A stretch of 64,000 nucleotides of DNA from Trichococcus shcherbakoviae (GTDB taxonomy: Bacteria > Bacillota > Bacilli > Lactobacillales > Aerococcaceae): NCBI RefSeq assembly GCF_963666195.1, contig NZ_OY762653.1, positions 1,116,001-1,180,000 of the forward strand, read 5' to 3'. Of the stretch, positions 33,724 to 43,518 are shown piece after piece. Position 1 is the first letter of the stretch. Every line of letters starts with the position of its first letter. The notes beneath the pieces were generated by a model, which was not told where the DNA came from, did no database searches, and was given only the letters and a program-made list of their open reading frames with translations. Both the position numbers and the translations under genes were made by a program.

Positions 33724-34788
33724 ATGAACACACCTTCTATTTATGGATTGACTTTGGATCAGCTGGAAGCTTGGTTGTTGGAACAAGGCCAGAAAAAATT
33801 CCGCGCCCAACAGATCTGGGACTGGCTATATATCAAACGCGTCCTCGATTTCTCGGAAATGACGAACTTGTCAAAAGATTTGGTTGCCCTTCTCTCCGAC
33901 ACCTTCCTGCTGCAGCCCCTGAATCAAGTGGTCGTCCAAGAATCAGCGGACGGCACAACTAAATACCTCTTCCAACTGGAAGATAAACTGATGATCGAAA
34001 CCGTCCTGATGCGTCAGGAATACGGTCTGTCCGTCTGCGTCACGACCCAAGTCGGCTGCGATATCGGCTGCACGTTCTGCGCAAGCGGTCTGAAACGCAA
34101 GCAACGCGATCTGACTGCCGGCGAAATCGTTGCACAGATCATGCAGATCCAGCACTACTTGGATCAAAAAGGCAATGGTGAACGCGTCAGCCACATCGTT
34201 GTGATGGGCATAGGTGAACCGTTCGACAATTACGACAATGTCATCGCCTTCCTGAACATCGTCAACCACGCGAAAGGGTTGGCAATCGGCGCTCGTCATA
34301 TCACGGTTTCCACCAGCGGATTGGCTCCGAAAATCCGCGAATTCGCGGAAAACGGGCTGCAAGTCAACTTGGCTTTGTCCCTGCATGCGCCGAACGATGA
34401 AATCCGCAGCCGCATGATGCGCATCAACCGCAAACACCCGCTGAAGGAAGTCATGTCCGCCATCGACGAGTATCTGGAAAAGACAAACCGCCGCATCACT
34501 TTCGAATACATCATGATTTCAGGTGTGAACGACAGACCGGAGCAGGCGCATGAATTGGTTGCCTTGTTGAAGGATAAGCGTCACCTGTCCTACGTGAACC
34601 TGATCCCTTACAATCCGGTTGCCGAGCACATCAAATACGAGCGCAGCACCAAAAAGGATATTCTGGCATTCTATGATATCCTCAAAAAGAACAACATCAA
34701 CTGCGTCATCCGCAAGGAGCACGGCACCGACATCGATGCCGCCTGCGGCCAACTGCGCAGCAAACATCTGGAAAAAGCAACTAAATAA
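33724..34788 (+). CDS. rlmN: RlmN, 23S rRNA/tRNA adenine-C2 methyltransferase (radical SAM)
   Basis: This 354-residue enzyme methylates C2 of adenine in 23S rRNA and some tRNAs using radical SAM chemistry. The cluster motif is CDIGCTFC near residues 114-121. The second catalytic Cys is in DAACGQL near the C-terminus. The N-terminal [20 protein letters not shown] is the family accessory domain. It stands alone and ends in a good terminator. It has AAGAAAGGAAAG upstream of the start. Confidence 0.95.
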   Translation: MNTPSIYGLTLDQLEAWLLEQGQKKFRAQQIWDWLYIKRVLDFSEMTNLSKDLVALLSDTFLLQPLNQVVVQESADGTTKYLFQLEDKLMIETVLMRQEYGLSVCVTTQVGCDIGCTFCASGLKRKQRDLTAGEIVAQIMQIQHYLDQKGNGERVSHIVVMGIGEPFDNYDNVIAFLNIVNHAKGLAIGARHITVSTSGLAPKIREFAENGLQVNLALSLHAPNDEIRSRMMRINRKHPLKEVMSAIDEYLEKTNRRITFEYIMISGVNDRPEQAHELVALLKDKRHLSYVNLIPYNPVAEHIKYERSTKKDILAFYDILKKNNINCVIRKEHGTDIDAACGQLRSKHLEKATK

Positions 34789-34802
34789 TTGACCTTAGCG
34801 GG

Positions 34803-34841
34803 GGCCGTCTCAAAGTAAAATGAGATGGCCTCTGTTTTTTT
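34803..34841 (+). terminator. Rho-independent terminator of rlmN
   Basis: Ten-base arms GGCCGTCTCA and TGAGATGGCC (34803-34812, 34821-34830, with one G-T pair) are followed by TCTG and eight T. Confidence 0.85.
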
Positions 34842-34900
34842 GTTCGTTTCTGATTTTATTGCCGGTGTCGACCCTAGCCAGCAACCCAGCTCCTGCTTGT

Positions 34901-35239
34901 TTATTCCTCATCAGGAGAGGTCTCCTGCATCCAACCTTTGAATCCGCAATGCGGGCAAGTCAACCGTTTGCCTTGCTTGCCTCCGTTCAACGACAACAGA
35001 TCCTTCAGGAAGCTGATTTTGAATTTTCGCCGGCATTGTGGGCAGACGTACGCATTCACACGCGAATGGTAGTATACGATCGCGAACAGAACCGCGATTC
35101 CCGCCAAAATCATCAGCGCCGGATAAAAGCCGCCTGCTCTCTCAGCCGCAGGAAAGCCAACCACCAAGAACAGCACATACCCCGCAACCGCAAGCATCGT
35201 AACGATATCCGATTTCCGGTTTTTTCCATTTTTTACCAT
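34901..35239 (-). CDS. Small membrane protein with C-terminal zinc ribbon
   Basis: This 112-residue protein has two hydrophobic segments (about 14-30 and 37-56), then a cytoplasmic C-terminus with CPQC near residue 66 and CPHC near 95, a four-cysteine zinc ribbon. I do not recognise a named family. It is convergent with rlmN and divergent from degV, with no operon partner. Confidence 0.65.
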   Translation of the reverse strand: MVKNGKNRKSDIVTMLAVAGYVLFLVVGFPAAERAGGFYPALMILAGIAVLFAIVYYHSRVNAYVCPQCRRKFKISFLKDLLSLNGGKQGKRLTCPHCGFKGWMQETSPDEE

Positions 35240-35374
35240 GCCTCATTCTTCCCTTCCTGTTTCTAATTCAATCATAACACTTTTTGGTTGGGCACTAAAA
35301 GTGTGGTATATTGGAACCAACAAATTAAGTCCATTGGCAATAACATATTTGACCATTGGAGACGGAGGAATAGT

Positions 35375-36241
35375 ATGAGCAGAGTAATTCTTACGACTGA
35401 AAGCGGCGCGGATATCCCCACTGATTTGGCAAAGAAACACAATATCCAGATTGTATCGATGCACGTCATCATGGATGATATCGATCATCTTGATGGATCT
35501 TTTCCGGTCACGGATCTGTATGATTATTACGAGCGAACCAATAAAACGCCTTCCACGACCGCAACCAATCCAAACGAATATACTGCTTTTTTCGAAAAGA
35601 TCCGCTCTGAGCTTCCCGACAGCATCATCGTGCATATCGGCTACACCTCCAAGGCCTCTTCCTCATTCCAGAGTGCCGTGTTGGCGGCGGAAGATTTCGA
35701 GAACATCCACCTCATCGATGCCCTGAACGTATCCGGCGGCTTGGCCGCGATCGTACTTTATGCCGCTGATTTGCTTGAAAAGGAACCGGATATCGCAGTG
35801 GGAAAATTGGTTTCCGCCATCGAATCTGTAGTGCCGCGCACGCACTTCTCGTTCATGCCATCCGGTCTCGAATTCCTGCGGGCAGGCGGCCGCGTCTCCA
35901 ATGCAGCTTATTTGGGGGCATCGCTGCTGAAGATAAAACCAACAATCGAATTGATCGACGGCAAATTGGTTTCCAAAAAAAAATACCGCGGCAAGATGAG
36001 CCGCGTCGTCGTCGATTTTTTTGATGACTACCTGAAGACTTATCCCATCGACGAAAATAAGCTGTACCTCATCCAATCGCTCGGCTTGGAAGAAGAAATC
36101 ATGACCCAAATGGAAAACTACGCGAAGGAAAAAGGCTACCAGGACGTCACTTGGATCCAGACCGGCGGCGTCATCACTTCCCATGGCGGTCCTGGCGCTT
36201 TCGGGATTGCCGGAATCGAAAAATCAGGAAACGCCGAATAA
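35375..36241 (+). CDS. DegV-family fatty-acid-binding protein
   Basis: DegV proteins (FakB group) bind a fatty acid and present it to the kinase FakA. The 288-residue sequence shows the start ILTTESGADIPTDLAKKHNI, the STTATNPNEY segment, and near residue 190 the FLRAGGRVSNAAYLGASLL stretch, then KIKPTI, all typical. The C-terminus has ITSHGGPGAFGI. GGAGG lies seven bases before ATG 35375. It ends at a long bidirectional terminator. Whether this copy serves FakA is inferred from the family only. Confidence 0.88.
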   Translation: MSRVILTTESGADIPTDLAKKHNIQIVSMHVIMDDIDHLDGSFPVTDLYDYYERTNKTPSTTATNPNEYTAFFEKIRSELPDSIIVHIGYTSKASSSFQSAVLAAEDFENIHLIDALNVSGGLAAIVLYAADLLEKEPDIAVGKLVSAIESVVPRTHFSFMPSGLEFLRAGGRVSNAAYLGASLLKIKPTIELIDGKLVSKKKYRGKMSRVVVDFFDDYLKTYPIDENKLYLIQSLGLEEEIMTQMENYAKEKGYQDVTWIQTGGVITSHGGPGAFGIAGIEKSGNAE

Positions 36242-36244
36242 AAG

Positions 36245-36291
36245 AAAAAACTTCTGCATTACGGAATAATTCCGTAATGCAGAAGTTTTTT
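36245..36291. terminator. Bidirectional terminator between degV and the AAA ATPase gene
   Basis: Twenty-two-base perfect arms (36245-36266 and 36270-36291) enclose three bases, with A and T runs at the two ends. It serves both converging genes. Confidence 0.93.
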
Positions 36292-36300
36292 GTTTGTCCA

Positions 36301-38688
36301 CTAATTCTCTCCGATATCCTCAGGCAGGATCGTGAACAGGTCGGCCTCCTCATCTTCGGCCAGGCGGTTGCTTTGGTGCAACTTTGCCTTCTCGAAGAGG
36401 CTCCTGGCCGTACGGGCATTGCCGAAATGGCTGTCGCGTGTCGTATAGGACTGCACAAACAGTTTCTTCACTTTCTCCTGGGCTTCCTCCTTCAGCACAA
36501 AACCTTGCTGGGTGGCGGCCATGTGGAAGATTTCCGTCAGTTCTTCGCTGTCGTAATCCGGGAAATCGACCGTGTAGGCGATCCGGCTGCGGATGCCGGA
36601 GTTCATGCTGAGCATCTGCTCCATCTCGCTCGGATAGCCGGCCATGATGACGACCAGTTTGTCGCGGTTGTCCTCCATCTCCTTGATCAGCGTACTGATG
36701 GCTTCATAACCGAAGTCGTTTTCGGAAGCGGAATAAAGGGAATAGGCTTCATCGATGAACAGCACGCCGCCGTACGCTTCCTTGATTTTCTCCAATGTCT
36801 TCGGTCCGGTCTGGCCGACGTATTGCCCGACTAGATCTTCCCTTGTGACTTCGATCATGTGTCCGCGCTTCAGCACACCGATGGATTTCAGGATTTGGCT
36901 GATCAGCCGTGCGATGGTTGTCTTGCCTGTGCCGGGGTTCCCGGTGAAGACCATGTGCAAGGACAAATCGTTCATCGGATGCCCCATCTTTTCCCGGCGC
37001 TTTTCGGCGCGTACGTAATTCATGATCGAGCTGACTTGTTTTTTGACATCCTTCAACCCGACCAGATTGCGCAGCTGCGCCATCAAGTCTTCAATATTAT
37101 CCCCGAACAATTGATTCGGGTCGATGCCGAAATCGAGCGGCTCGAGGATGACCAGATCATCCTTCGTCACCGGCTTTTCGCTCAGGCGGAAGGCCCGTTC
37201 GCGCATCGCTTCTTCCATGATGTTTCGGACGGCACGGGCATTGGCGAACTGCGGGACCACTTTTTCCTGATTGATTTTGACCTTGAAGGCCTGCTCGGCT
37301 TCCTCAGTCAACGTGTAATGATTATCCTTGGCTTGCGTCTTGGCGATTTCCAACAGTTCCTGATCGGAAAAATCCTCGAAATCGATCTGCATATTGATGC
37401 GGCTCGAAAGGCCAGGATTCGATTTCAGTAACTGTTTCATGCCTGTGTCATAACCCGCCAGGATCACGATGAAATCATTGCGGTGATCTTCCATCGCTTT
37501 GATCAAAGTGTCGATGGCTTCGGAACCGTAATCAAGCGAATCGCTGTCCGAGGACGCCAAAGAATAGGCTTCATCGATGAACAGCACCCCACCCATGGCC
37601 GACTCGATCACAGCCTTTGTCTTCTGGGCAGTCTGTCCGACGTAGCCGCCGACCAGATCCGAGCGATCGACTTCCACCAACTGTCCCGATTCGAGGATGC
37701 CCAGGGAATAGAAGATGTCCCCGAGAATCCTGGCGACTGTCGTTTTCCCTGTGCCCGGATTGCCGGAAAAGGCGAAATGATAGGAAGGCTGTTCGTTCTT
37801 TTCGATCGACAGCATATAGGCCCGTTTCTTGTCGTATTCGACCAGCTTCACGATCCGGTTGATGGTCTCCTTCACTTCCGTCAGACCGATCAGCTCATTC
37901 AGTTCGGCCAGAGACTCTTCCAAAGAGACTTTGACTTTCCGGTTGGAATGGGCGACATCCATATGGAAATAATCCGCTTGTGCCCCTCTTCTTGCCAGCC
38001 TGCTCGATTGCATGGTCGCGATCAGTTTGCCGACTTTTTCGGTGCTGTGCGAAAGCGGCCGCGTCCGTTCCAATTCCTTGTGGATACGGCGACATTCATC
38101 GAAACGGCCGTGGATATAGTAGGCGTAGACGCGGTCGTACTCGATGGCATCGTCATAGCCGTATTTCTCGGACTCCTCGATGGAAGCCAGGATCGTTTCC
38201 AGTTCCTCTTCCTGTTGCAGGTAGATTTTCGATTTCAACCGCAATGCCGCAAAGGATTTCGGACTGTGCTCCAGCACCTGATCGACGAGTTTCAGCGCCC
38301 GCGGGAGGTCGTTCTTTTCGAAGGCCATCTTCGCCAGTACAAGGGCAGCTTCCCAATTGGCAGGGTTGCGGGTGAAGGCGGCTTGCGCATAGCTCTCGGC
38401 TGCCTTGTCATCTCCGTCCTCCGTATACAGCTTCGCCAGCAATGTCAGATAGGCATCGCCAGTGCCGTCCAATTCCACTGCCCGCAATGCATAATGCATC
38501 GCTTTTTCCAGATTGCGGTTCTTGTAGTGGCTGAGCCCCAACAAGTAATTCACATGCGGATGATCCGGATGCGTCCGGATGGCTTCCATCAAGACCGGGA
38601 CGCTGCTCAAGGACATGTTTTTTCTGATGTTGTTCTCTATCCCTTTCAGCCTCTCGTCTATGTTTTCAGTTAAGTTCTCGTCTGTCAT
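36301..38688 (-). CDS. TPR protein with two tandem CbxX/CfqX-type AAA ATPase domains, 795 aa
   Basis: An N-terminal tetratricopeptide-like helical region (about 30-215) precedes two AAA domains of the CbxX/SpoVK class. The first has Walker A GNPGTGKTT at 309-317 and GGVLFIDEAYSL near 366; the second has GNPGTGKTT at 583-591 and GGVLFIDEAYSL near 640. The pore loops VGGYVGQTAQKT and VGQYVGQTGPKT are both intact. Such ATPases thread or remodel proteins; TPR plus one AAA domain occurs in EccA of type VII secretion, but no secretion gene is nearby. Partner and role are unknown. It stands alone. Confidence 0.82.
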   Translation of the reverse strand: MTDENLTENIDERLKGIENNIRKNMSLSSVPVLMEAIRTHPDHPHVNYLLGLSHYKNRNLEKAMHYALRAVELDGTGDAYLTLLAKLYTEDGDDKAAESYAQAAFTRNPANWEAALVLAKMAFEKNDLPRALKLVDQVLEHSPKSFAALRLKSKIYLQQEEELETILASIEESEKYGYDDAIEYDRVYAYYIHGRFDECRRIHKELERTRPLSHSTEKVGKLIATMQSSRLARRGAQADYFHMDVAHSNRKVKVSLEESLAELNELIGLTEVKETINRIVKLVEYDKKRAYMLSIEKNEQPSYHFAFSGNPGTGKTTVARILGDIFYSLGILESGQLVEVDRSDLVGGYVGQTAQKTKAVIESAMGGVLFIDEAYSLASSDSDSLDYGSEAIDTLIKAMEDHRNDFIVILAGYDTGMKQLLKSNPGLSSRINMQIDFEDFSDQELLEIAKTQAKDNHYTLTEEAEQAFKVKINQEKVVPQFANARAVRNIMEEAMRERAFRLSEKPVTKDDLVILEPLDFGIDPNQLFGDNIEDLMAQLRNLVGLKDVKKQVSSIMNYVRAEKRREKMGHPMNDLSLHMVFTGNPGTGKTTIARLISQILKSIGVLKRGHMIEVTREDLVGQYVGQTGPKTLEKIKEAYGGVLFIDEAYSLYSASENDFGYEAISTLIKEMEDNRDKLVVIMAGYPSEMEQMLSMNSGIRSRIAYTVDFPDYDSEELTEIFHMAATQQGFVLKEEAQEKVKKLFVQSYTTRDSHFGNARTARSLFEKAKLHQSNRLAEDEEADLFTILPEDIGEN

Positions 38689-38923
38689 CCGAAGCTTCTT
38701 CCTTCCTGTTCGTATACTCTATTTATCTAATTTGGACCTTTTCATGATGCCCTTTATTTTAGCACAATTCCGTCCCTTTCCATGTGTATATGCTCGCCGC
38801 TTTTCTCGTTCTGGATAGGGTGCGGGCGCAAAAAAGCTATCTTTTGAGTTTGCCTGCCGACAGGGTTATACTTTGATTGAAAGCAAAAAGAACCACGTGC
38901 CATCCAGACAGGAGGAGTTACAC

Positions 38924-39838
38924 ATGATTTACACAATCACGCTGAATCCGACCATCGATTATATCGTCACCGTCCCCCAATTGACTTTGGGTCAATCCCA
39001 TCACATGCAGGATGAACTGATAACGCCCGGCGGGAAAGGCATCATGGTTTCGCGCGTCCTGAAAGCACTCGGAATCCCCTCGATTGCATTGGGCTTCCGC
39101 GGAGGCTTCACCGGTGACTTTGTGCGCGAATACATGGAGGAACTGAATATCCTCAACCAATTCACCGTGATCAAAGAGCGTACCCGTATCAATCTTGTAT
39201 TGAAATCAGATCAGGATACCGAAATCAGCGACTACGGTCCCAACGCAACAGAGAAGGAAGTCGCCCGTTTCCTGAAAGGTTTCGAGGACATCTCGACGCA
39301 GGACTTCGTTGTGATGTCAGGCAGCAAGCTCCCTTCCATGCCCAAGGATTTTTATGAACAGCTGATCCGGTCCCTGCACGAGGAAGGCGTGCCTTTTGCC
39401 TGCGACATCACGAAAGATGAGCTGCGCAACAGCCTGCAGTATCATCCCTTAGTCGTCAAGCCGAACCAGAAGGAAGTCGGAGAATTTTTCGGCCGGACTT
39501 TCACCACTTGGCAGGAGGTTATCCCTTACGGCAAGCAGTTGGTTGAATTGGGCGCCCAGCATGCCATCGTTTCCTTGGGCGGGGATGGCGCCTTGCTATT
39601 TACACCGAATGAAGTCATCTATGCGCCGCCTTTATCCGGAAAAGTCGCCAATCCGGTCGGAGCCGGAGATTCCATGGTGGCCGGGTTCGTGGGCACCTTC
39701 ATCCGGACAGGAGACGCTTCGGAAGCTTTCCGGGTAGCAGTAGCTGCCGGAACTGCAACAGCTTTCTCCCCGGATATCGCAACCACTGAAGAAATCGAGG
39801 CGCAATTGGGCCGCGTTGTTCTGGAAAAAATCGAATAA
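38924..39838 (+). CDS. PfkB-family sugar-phosphate kinase (1-phosphofructokinase / tagatose-6-phosphate kinase type)
   Basis: The 304-residue protein starts MIYTITLNPTIDYIVTVP and has the C-terminal PfkB signature NPVGAGDSMVAGF with the catalytic Asp. These mark the FruK/LacC branch, which phosphorylates fructose-1-phosphate or tagatose-6-phosphate with ATP. The substrate loop reads GGKGIMVSRVL, with Met where most relatives have Asn. No fructose or lactose genes adjoin it, so the exact substrate is open. GGAGGAG lies 7 bases before ATG 38924. A terminator follows. Confidence 0.85.
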   Translation: MIYTITLNPTIDYIVTVPQLTLGQSHHMQDELITPGGKGIMVSRVLKALGIPSIALGFRGGFTGDFVREYMEELNILNQFTVIKERTRINLVLKSDQDTEISDYGPNATEKEVARFLKGFEDISTQDFVVMSGSKLPSMPKDFYEQLIRSLHEEGVPFACDITKDELRNSLQYHPLVVKPNQKEVGEFFGRTFTTWQEVIPYGKQLVELGAQHAIVSLGGDGALLFTPNEVIYAPPLSGKVANPVGAGDSMVAGFVGTFIRTGDASEAFRVAVAAGTATAFSPDIATTEEIEAQLGRVVLEKIE

Positions 39839-39850
39839 CTACACAATTTT

Positions 39851-39896
39851 AAAAGCGTTGGATAATCCCGGTCTCCGGAGGCTATCCAACGCTTTT
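39851..39896. terminator. Bidirectional terminator between the PfkB kinase gene and budA
   Basis: Fourteen-base perfect arms (39851-39864 and 39883-39896, AAAAGCGTTGGATA and its complement) lie between two convergent genes. Confidence 0.9.
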
Positions 39897-39904
39897 TATC
39901 TTTA

Positions 39905-40618
39905 TTAGCCTTCTGCTTCGGCCATTTCTTCCGCCAAGTTGTGGTAGCCGATTTCCTTGTCCATGAAATCATCGGATTGGACGGCGAAATGTTGCGTGAT
40001 GCTTTCGATGGTTTGGATCTCGCATTTCGCGTTATCCACGATGTAATCGAGGATGTGTCCGCCAAATTTGCGGTCATCGCTGATGAAATGGCAATGGAAG
40101 CCACCCTTGGCTACGCCATCAAACAATTCAGGTGTATAGATGCCGATTGCCGTCCCTTGCATATCGTAGGACTCGAATTCCGGCTGGACACGCGTTGCTT
40201 CGATCAGGCGCGGATACGGTTTTTGCTGCTTCGGCACCGCCCGCGTATGCATGTATTCAAAATGCCCGGTTATTTTGACGACCGAGAACACATTCCGGCT
40301 GCGCACGCGCTTGACAATATCCGACCTGACTTTTCTCAGCGTCATCGGCCGGTCGATGTCGTATTCACGGTCCGGTTGAAAAAAAGTCACCGCAGCATGC
40401 GGCGTTGTCTGGGATGGATCGACTTTCGAAATCGATCCGTCCGCCTTCGCTTGATAGGCGATGCCGTCCAACAGGATCAGTTCCCCTTCAAAATCATGGA
40501 AAGTCCCGATTCCGATGTCCCCATGCTTCAATAGCTCTTCAAATGTCAGGGTTCCGTCGAATACCCCCGCCATCAAATCCCCCAGCGTCTGATGCTGATA
40601 CAATGTACTTTCGCCCAT
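39905..40618 (-). CDS. budA: Alpha-acetolactate decarboxylase
   Basis: This 237-residue cytoplasmic enzyme converts alpha-acetolactate to acetoin, diverting pyruvate in fermentation and limiting acid build-up. The zinc-binding histidines are seen in GGFHCHFISDDRKFGGH near residues 170-186. The N-terminal LYQHQTLGDLMAGVFDGTLT and GIGTFHDFEGELILLDG are standard. It stands alone, without an acetolactate synthase gene next to it. Confidence 0.93.
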   Translation of the reverse strand: MGESTLYQHQTLGDLMAGVFDGTLTFEELLKHGDIGIGTFHDFEGELILLDGIAYQAKADGSISKVDPSQTTPHAAVTFFQPDREYDIDRPMTLRKVRSDIVKRVRSRNVFSVVKITGHFEYMHTRAVPKQQKPYPRLIEATRVQPEFESYDMQGTAIGIYTPELFDGVAKGGFHCHFISDDRKFGGHILDYIVDNAKCEIQTIESITQHFAVQSDDFMDKEIGYHNLAEEMAEAEG

Positions 40619-40783
40619 CTGCTCCCGCCCCTTCTGTTCCCTTATGCAATCATTTTTTCTGTCTGAACATGATAGCCCATTATATCACAGCGGGAAGGCG
40701 TCAAACAATCGCATCACACATAATGTCAGGCGGCAAACAATGAGGGCCGCCCCTAAAAGAGACAGCCCTCCATTCATACTATA

Positions 40784-41098
40784 TTACGCTAATTTTGTTT
40801 CCAGGTAATCAACCAAAACATCTTTCGGATGGTAGCCTGTCAGTTTTTCCACCGGTTTTCCATCTTTGAACAACACCATCGTCGGAATGCTCATGATGCC
40901 GAACTGTGAAGCCGTCGCTTGGTTATCGTCAATGTTCAATTTGACGATTTTCACTTTGTTGTCCATCTCTTCTTCGATTTCTTCCAAAACGGGTCCGAGC
41001 ATGCGGCAAGGTCCGCACCAAGGCGCCCAAAAATCCATCAATGTCAAACCTTCTTGTACTTCACTTTGCCATGTTGTATCTGTTACTTGTGTGCTCAT
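40784..41098 (-). CDS. trxA: Thioredoxin
   Basis: This 104-residue protein has thioredoxin fold and active site WCGPCR near residue 28, with MSIPTMVLFKDGK carrying the cis-proline. It reduces protein disulfides in the cytoplasm. The size is normal. A G/C-rich inverted repeat at about 40740-40770 may be its terminator. Confidence 0.95.
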   Translation of the reverse strand: MSTQVTDTTWQSEVQEGLTLMDFWAPWCGPCRMLGPVLEEIEEEMDNKVKIVKLNIDDNQATASQFGIMSIPTMVLFKDGKPVEKLTGYHPKDVLVDYLETKLA

Positions 41099-41217
41099 TC
41101 TTTATCTATCCTTCCTTAAACTGTATATTTTTCCCTAAATTTCTTATCAACAAAACGTATTATACCCCACCCGGTATTATTAGTAAATAAAAAAGATTTA
41201 AAAAGTAAGCAAGATGA

Positions 41218-41264
41218 TTGACAATCCCTCCTAACAGGCATAACATAGTTAGGGCACGAACTAT
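41218..41264 (+). promoter_or_regulatory. Promoter and operator of the second MarR-ABC-ABC operon
   Basis: TTGACA (41218-41223) and TAACAT (41241-41246) are 17 bases apart. The inverted repeat ATAGTT-8-AACTAT (41245-41250, 41259-41264) overlaps the -10 end and start point, a good position for autorepression by the MarR protein encoded 18 bases further on. Confidence 0.65.
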
Positions 41265-41281
41265 ATGGGTGGTGAAAAATA

Positions 41282-41722
41282 ATGAGCAACACAGACTTGC
41301 TGGGATTCCGGATCAGATCGCTTTGGCAACAAATAAAGCGCCTCATGAATAGGCACTTGACCGAAAATGATGGTTACGGTTTGACCGGCATGCAATTCGC
41401 GATCGTTTCCTACATCGCCAAAGAATCAGTAGAGCGGGACGTCTTTCAGAAAGATCTCGAGCAGAAATTCGACATCCGCAAATCGACCGTCACAGGCATC
41501 CTGAATACGATGGAAAGAGATGGCTTGCTGCTGCGGGAAACCGTTCCTTATGACGCCAGACTGCGGAAAATGATACTGACGGATAAGGCTTTGCAGGCAA
41601 AACAAAATACGGAACAAGTGATTGATTCCGTGGAGAGCCAATTGTCCAAAGGATTGACCGAAGAAGAAATCACCACCTTTTTGAGCATTCTCGAGAAAAT
41701 ATCGAAAAATGCCGAGAGCTGA
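41282..41722 (+). CDS. MarR-family transcriptional regulator of the second ABC exporter operon
   Basis: This 146-residue winged-helix protein has recognition helix FDIRKSTVTGILNTMERDG near residues 60-78 and a wing with DARLRKMILT. It is first in an operon with two ABC half-transporters, 56 bases before the first. The arrangement repeats that at 3495-8077, but the regulators are clearly different in sequence. GGTGG precedes ATG 41282. An inverted repeat at its promoter suggests autoregulation. Confidence 0.87.
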   Translation: MSNTDLLGFRIRSLWQQIKRLMNRHLTENDGYGLTGMQFAIVSYIAKESVERDVFQKDLEQKFDIRKSTVTGILNTMERDGLLLRETVPYDARLRKMILTDKALQAKQNTEQVIDSVESQLSKGLTEEEITTFLSILEKISKNAES

Positions 41723-41778
41723 TTGCCTCAACCGTTTCAAAAGTCACCCAATCATTATTTACGGAAAGGATTAACGCT

Positions 41779-43518
41779 ATGATAAAAAAACTCATGGGCA
41801 GCATACGCGAGTATAAAAAGGACTCGATCCTTGCCCCTATATATGTCACTTTGGAAGTCGTCCTTGAAGTGCTTATCCCCTATTTGATGTCTATGATCAT
41901 CGATAAAGGGATCGGAGAAGGAGACATGCCGTTCATCATCCGCATCGGACTGATTTTGATCGTCTCCACCCTCTTCTCATTAGGGTTCGGAGTCCTGTCC
42001 GGTTTGCATGCGGCAAAAGCTTCGGCCGGATTCGCCAAAAATATCCGCAAGGACATGTACTACAATATCCAGGATTTCTCATTTTCGAATATCGATCAGT
42101 TTTCGACATCCAGTCTGATCACCCGTTTGACGACGGACATCACGAATGTCCAGAACTCTTACCAGATGATCATCCGGATCATGGTCCGGGCGCCGCTTAT
42201 GCTCGTATTCTCATTGTTGATGGCTCTGAGCATCAACAGTGAACTCGGGATGGTCTTCCTTGGAGCGATCCCGTTCCTGGGCTTCGGTCTTTACCTGATC
42301 ATGTCACAAGCCTTCCCGATTTTCCAGAGAGTTTTCCGCACCTATGACAAGCTGAACCGGGTCGTCCAGGAAAATCTTTATGGCATCCGGGTCGTCAAAT
42401 CCTTTGTGCGTGAAGAGCACGAGACAGAAAAATTCAAATCCGTCTCCAAGAAAATCTACACTGATTTCACCAAGGCCGAAAAAATATTGGCGTTCAACAG
42501 CCCTTTGATGCAATTCACGATGTACGCAAGCATTCTGACCTTGTCCCTATTGGGCGCACGCATGATCGTCTCCGGTTCGATGACGACAGGCCAACTGATG
42601 AGTCTGATCACATACGCTTCCCAAATTCTGATGAGTCTGATGATGATTTCGATGGTCTTCGTTATGGTCACGATCTCCCGTGCTTCAGCGGAGCGGATTG
42701 TGGAAGTACTGAGTGAGGACAGCGACCTGAAGAACAACAGCAATCCGATCACAGTCATCCCTGACGGATCTGTCAGTTTCGAGCAGGTTGACTTCAGTTA
42801 CACCAACGATCCGCAGAAGCTTGCCTTGAAAAATGTCAGTTTTTCCGTCAAATCAGGGGAAACTGTGGGCATCATCGGCGGAACCGGCAGTGCTAAAACT
42901 TCTCTGGTCCACCTTATTCCGCGTCTCTATGATGCAACCGGTGGTACGGTAAAAGTCGGCGGCGTCGATGTACGCGATTATGATATGCAGACATTACGCG
43001 GCGAAGTCGCTATGGTGCTCCAAAAAAATATCCTGTTCTCGGGAACGATCAAAGACAATCTGCGTTGGGGCAATCCTGCCGCTACCGATGCAGAGCTGAT
43101 GACTGCGGCGCGACAAGCTCAAGCCGATGAATTCATCCAACGCCTTCCTGATGGCTACGACACTTATATTGAAGAAGGCGGCACAAACGTCTCCGGCGGG
43201 CAAAGACAACGGCTCTGTATCGCGCGCGCTTTGGTGAAACAACCAAAAATCCTGATTCTCGATGACTCGACCAGCGCCGTGGACACCCGGACGGATTCCT
43301 TGATCCGGACCGCTTTCAAGGAAGAAATCCCGAACACAACCAAATTCATCATCGCCCAGCGCGTCTCTTCCGTTCAGGATGCCGACAAAATCATCGTGAT
43401 GGAGAGCGGCAGCGTCAATGGCATCGGGACGCACGATGAATTGCTGGCAACAAACACCATTTACCAAGAAGTCTACTATTCACAAACGAAAGGGGGCAAA
43501 ATTGCTGATGAAGCCTAA
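41779..43518 (+). CDS. ABC exporter half-transporter with degenerate Walker B, 579 aa
   Basis: Six membrane segments are followed by an ATPase domain with Walker A GGTGSAKTS (Ala for the usual Gly), signature VSGGQ and Walker B ILILDDSTSAVD, with Asp in place of catalytic Glu. It is therefore the non-canonical half of a heterodimeric multidrug-type exporter, lacking the extracellular insert seen in its counterpart at 5357-7585. Its stop overlaps the start of the next ABC gene, indicating coupling. Confidence 0.88.
   Translation: MIKKLMGSIREYKKDSILAPIYVTLEVVLEVLIPYLMSMIIDKGIGEGDMPFIIRIGLILIVSTLFSLGFGVLSGLHAAKASAGFAKNIRKDMYYNIQDFSFSNIDQFSTSSLITRLTTDITNVQNSYQMIIRIMVRAPLMLVFSLLMALSINSELGMVFLGAIPFLGFGLYLIMSQAFPIFQRVFRTYDKLNRVVQENLYGIRVVKSFVREEHETEKFKSVSKKIYTDFTKAEKILAFNSPLMQFTMYASILTLSLLGARMIVSGSMTTGQLMSLITYASQILMSLMMISMVFVMVTISRASAERIVEVLSEDSDLKNNSNPITVIPDGSVSFEQVDFSYTNDPQKLALKNVSFSVKSGETVGIIGGTGSAKTSLVHLIPRLYDATGGTVKVGGVDVRDYDMQTLRGEVAMVLQKNILFSGTIKDNLRWGNPAATDAELMTAARQAQADEFIQRLPDGYDTYIEEGGTNVSGGQRQRLCIARALVKQPKILILDDSTSAVDTRTDSLIRTAFKEEIPNTTKFIIAQRVSSVQDADKIIVMESGSVNGIGTHDELLATNTIYQEVYYSQTKGGKIADEA

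Noticed and set aside
37483-38673. 396-codon plus-strand frame opposite the AAA ATPase gene
   Set aside because: Antisense shadow; the ATPase motifs are on the minus strand.
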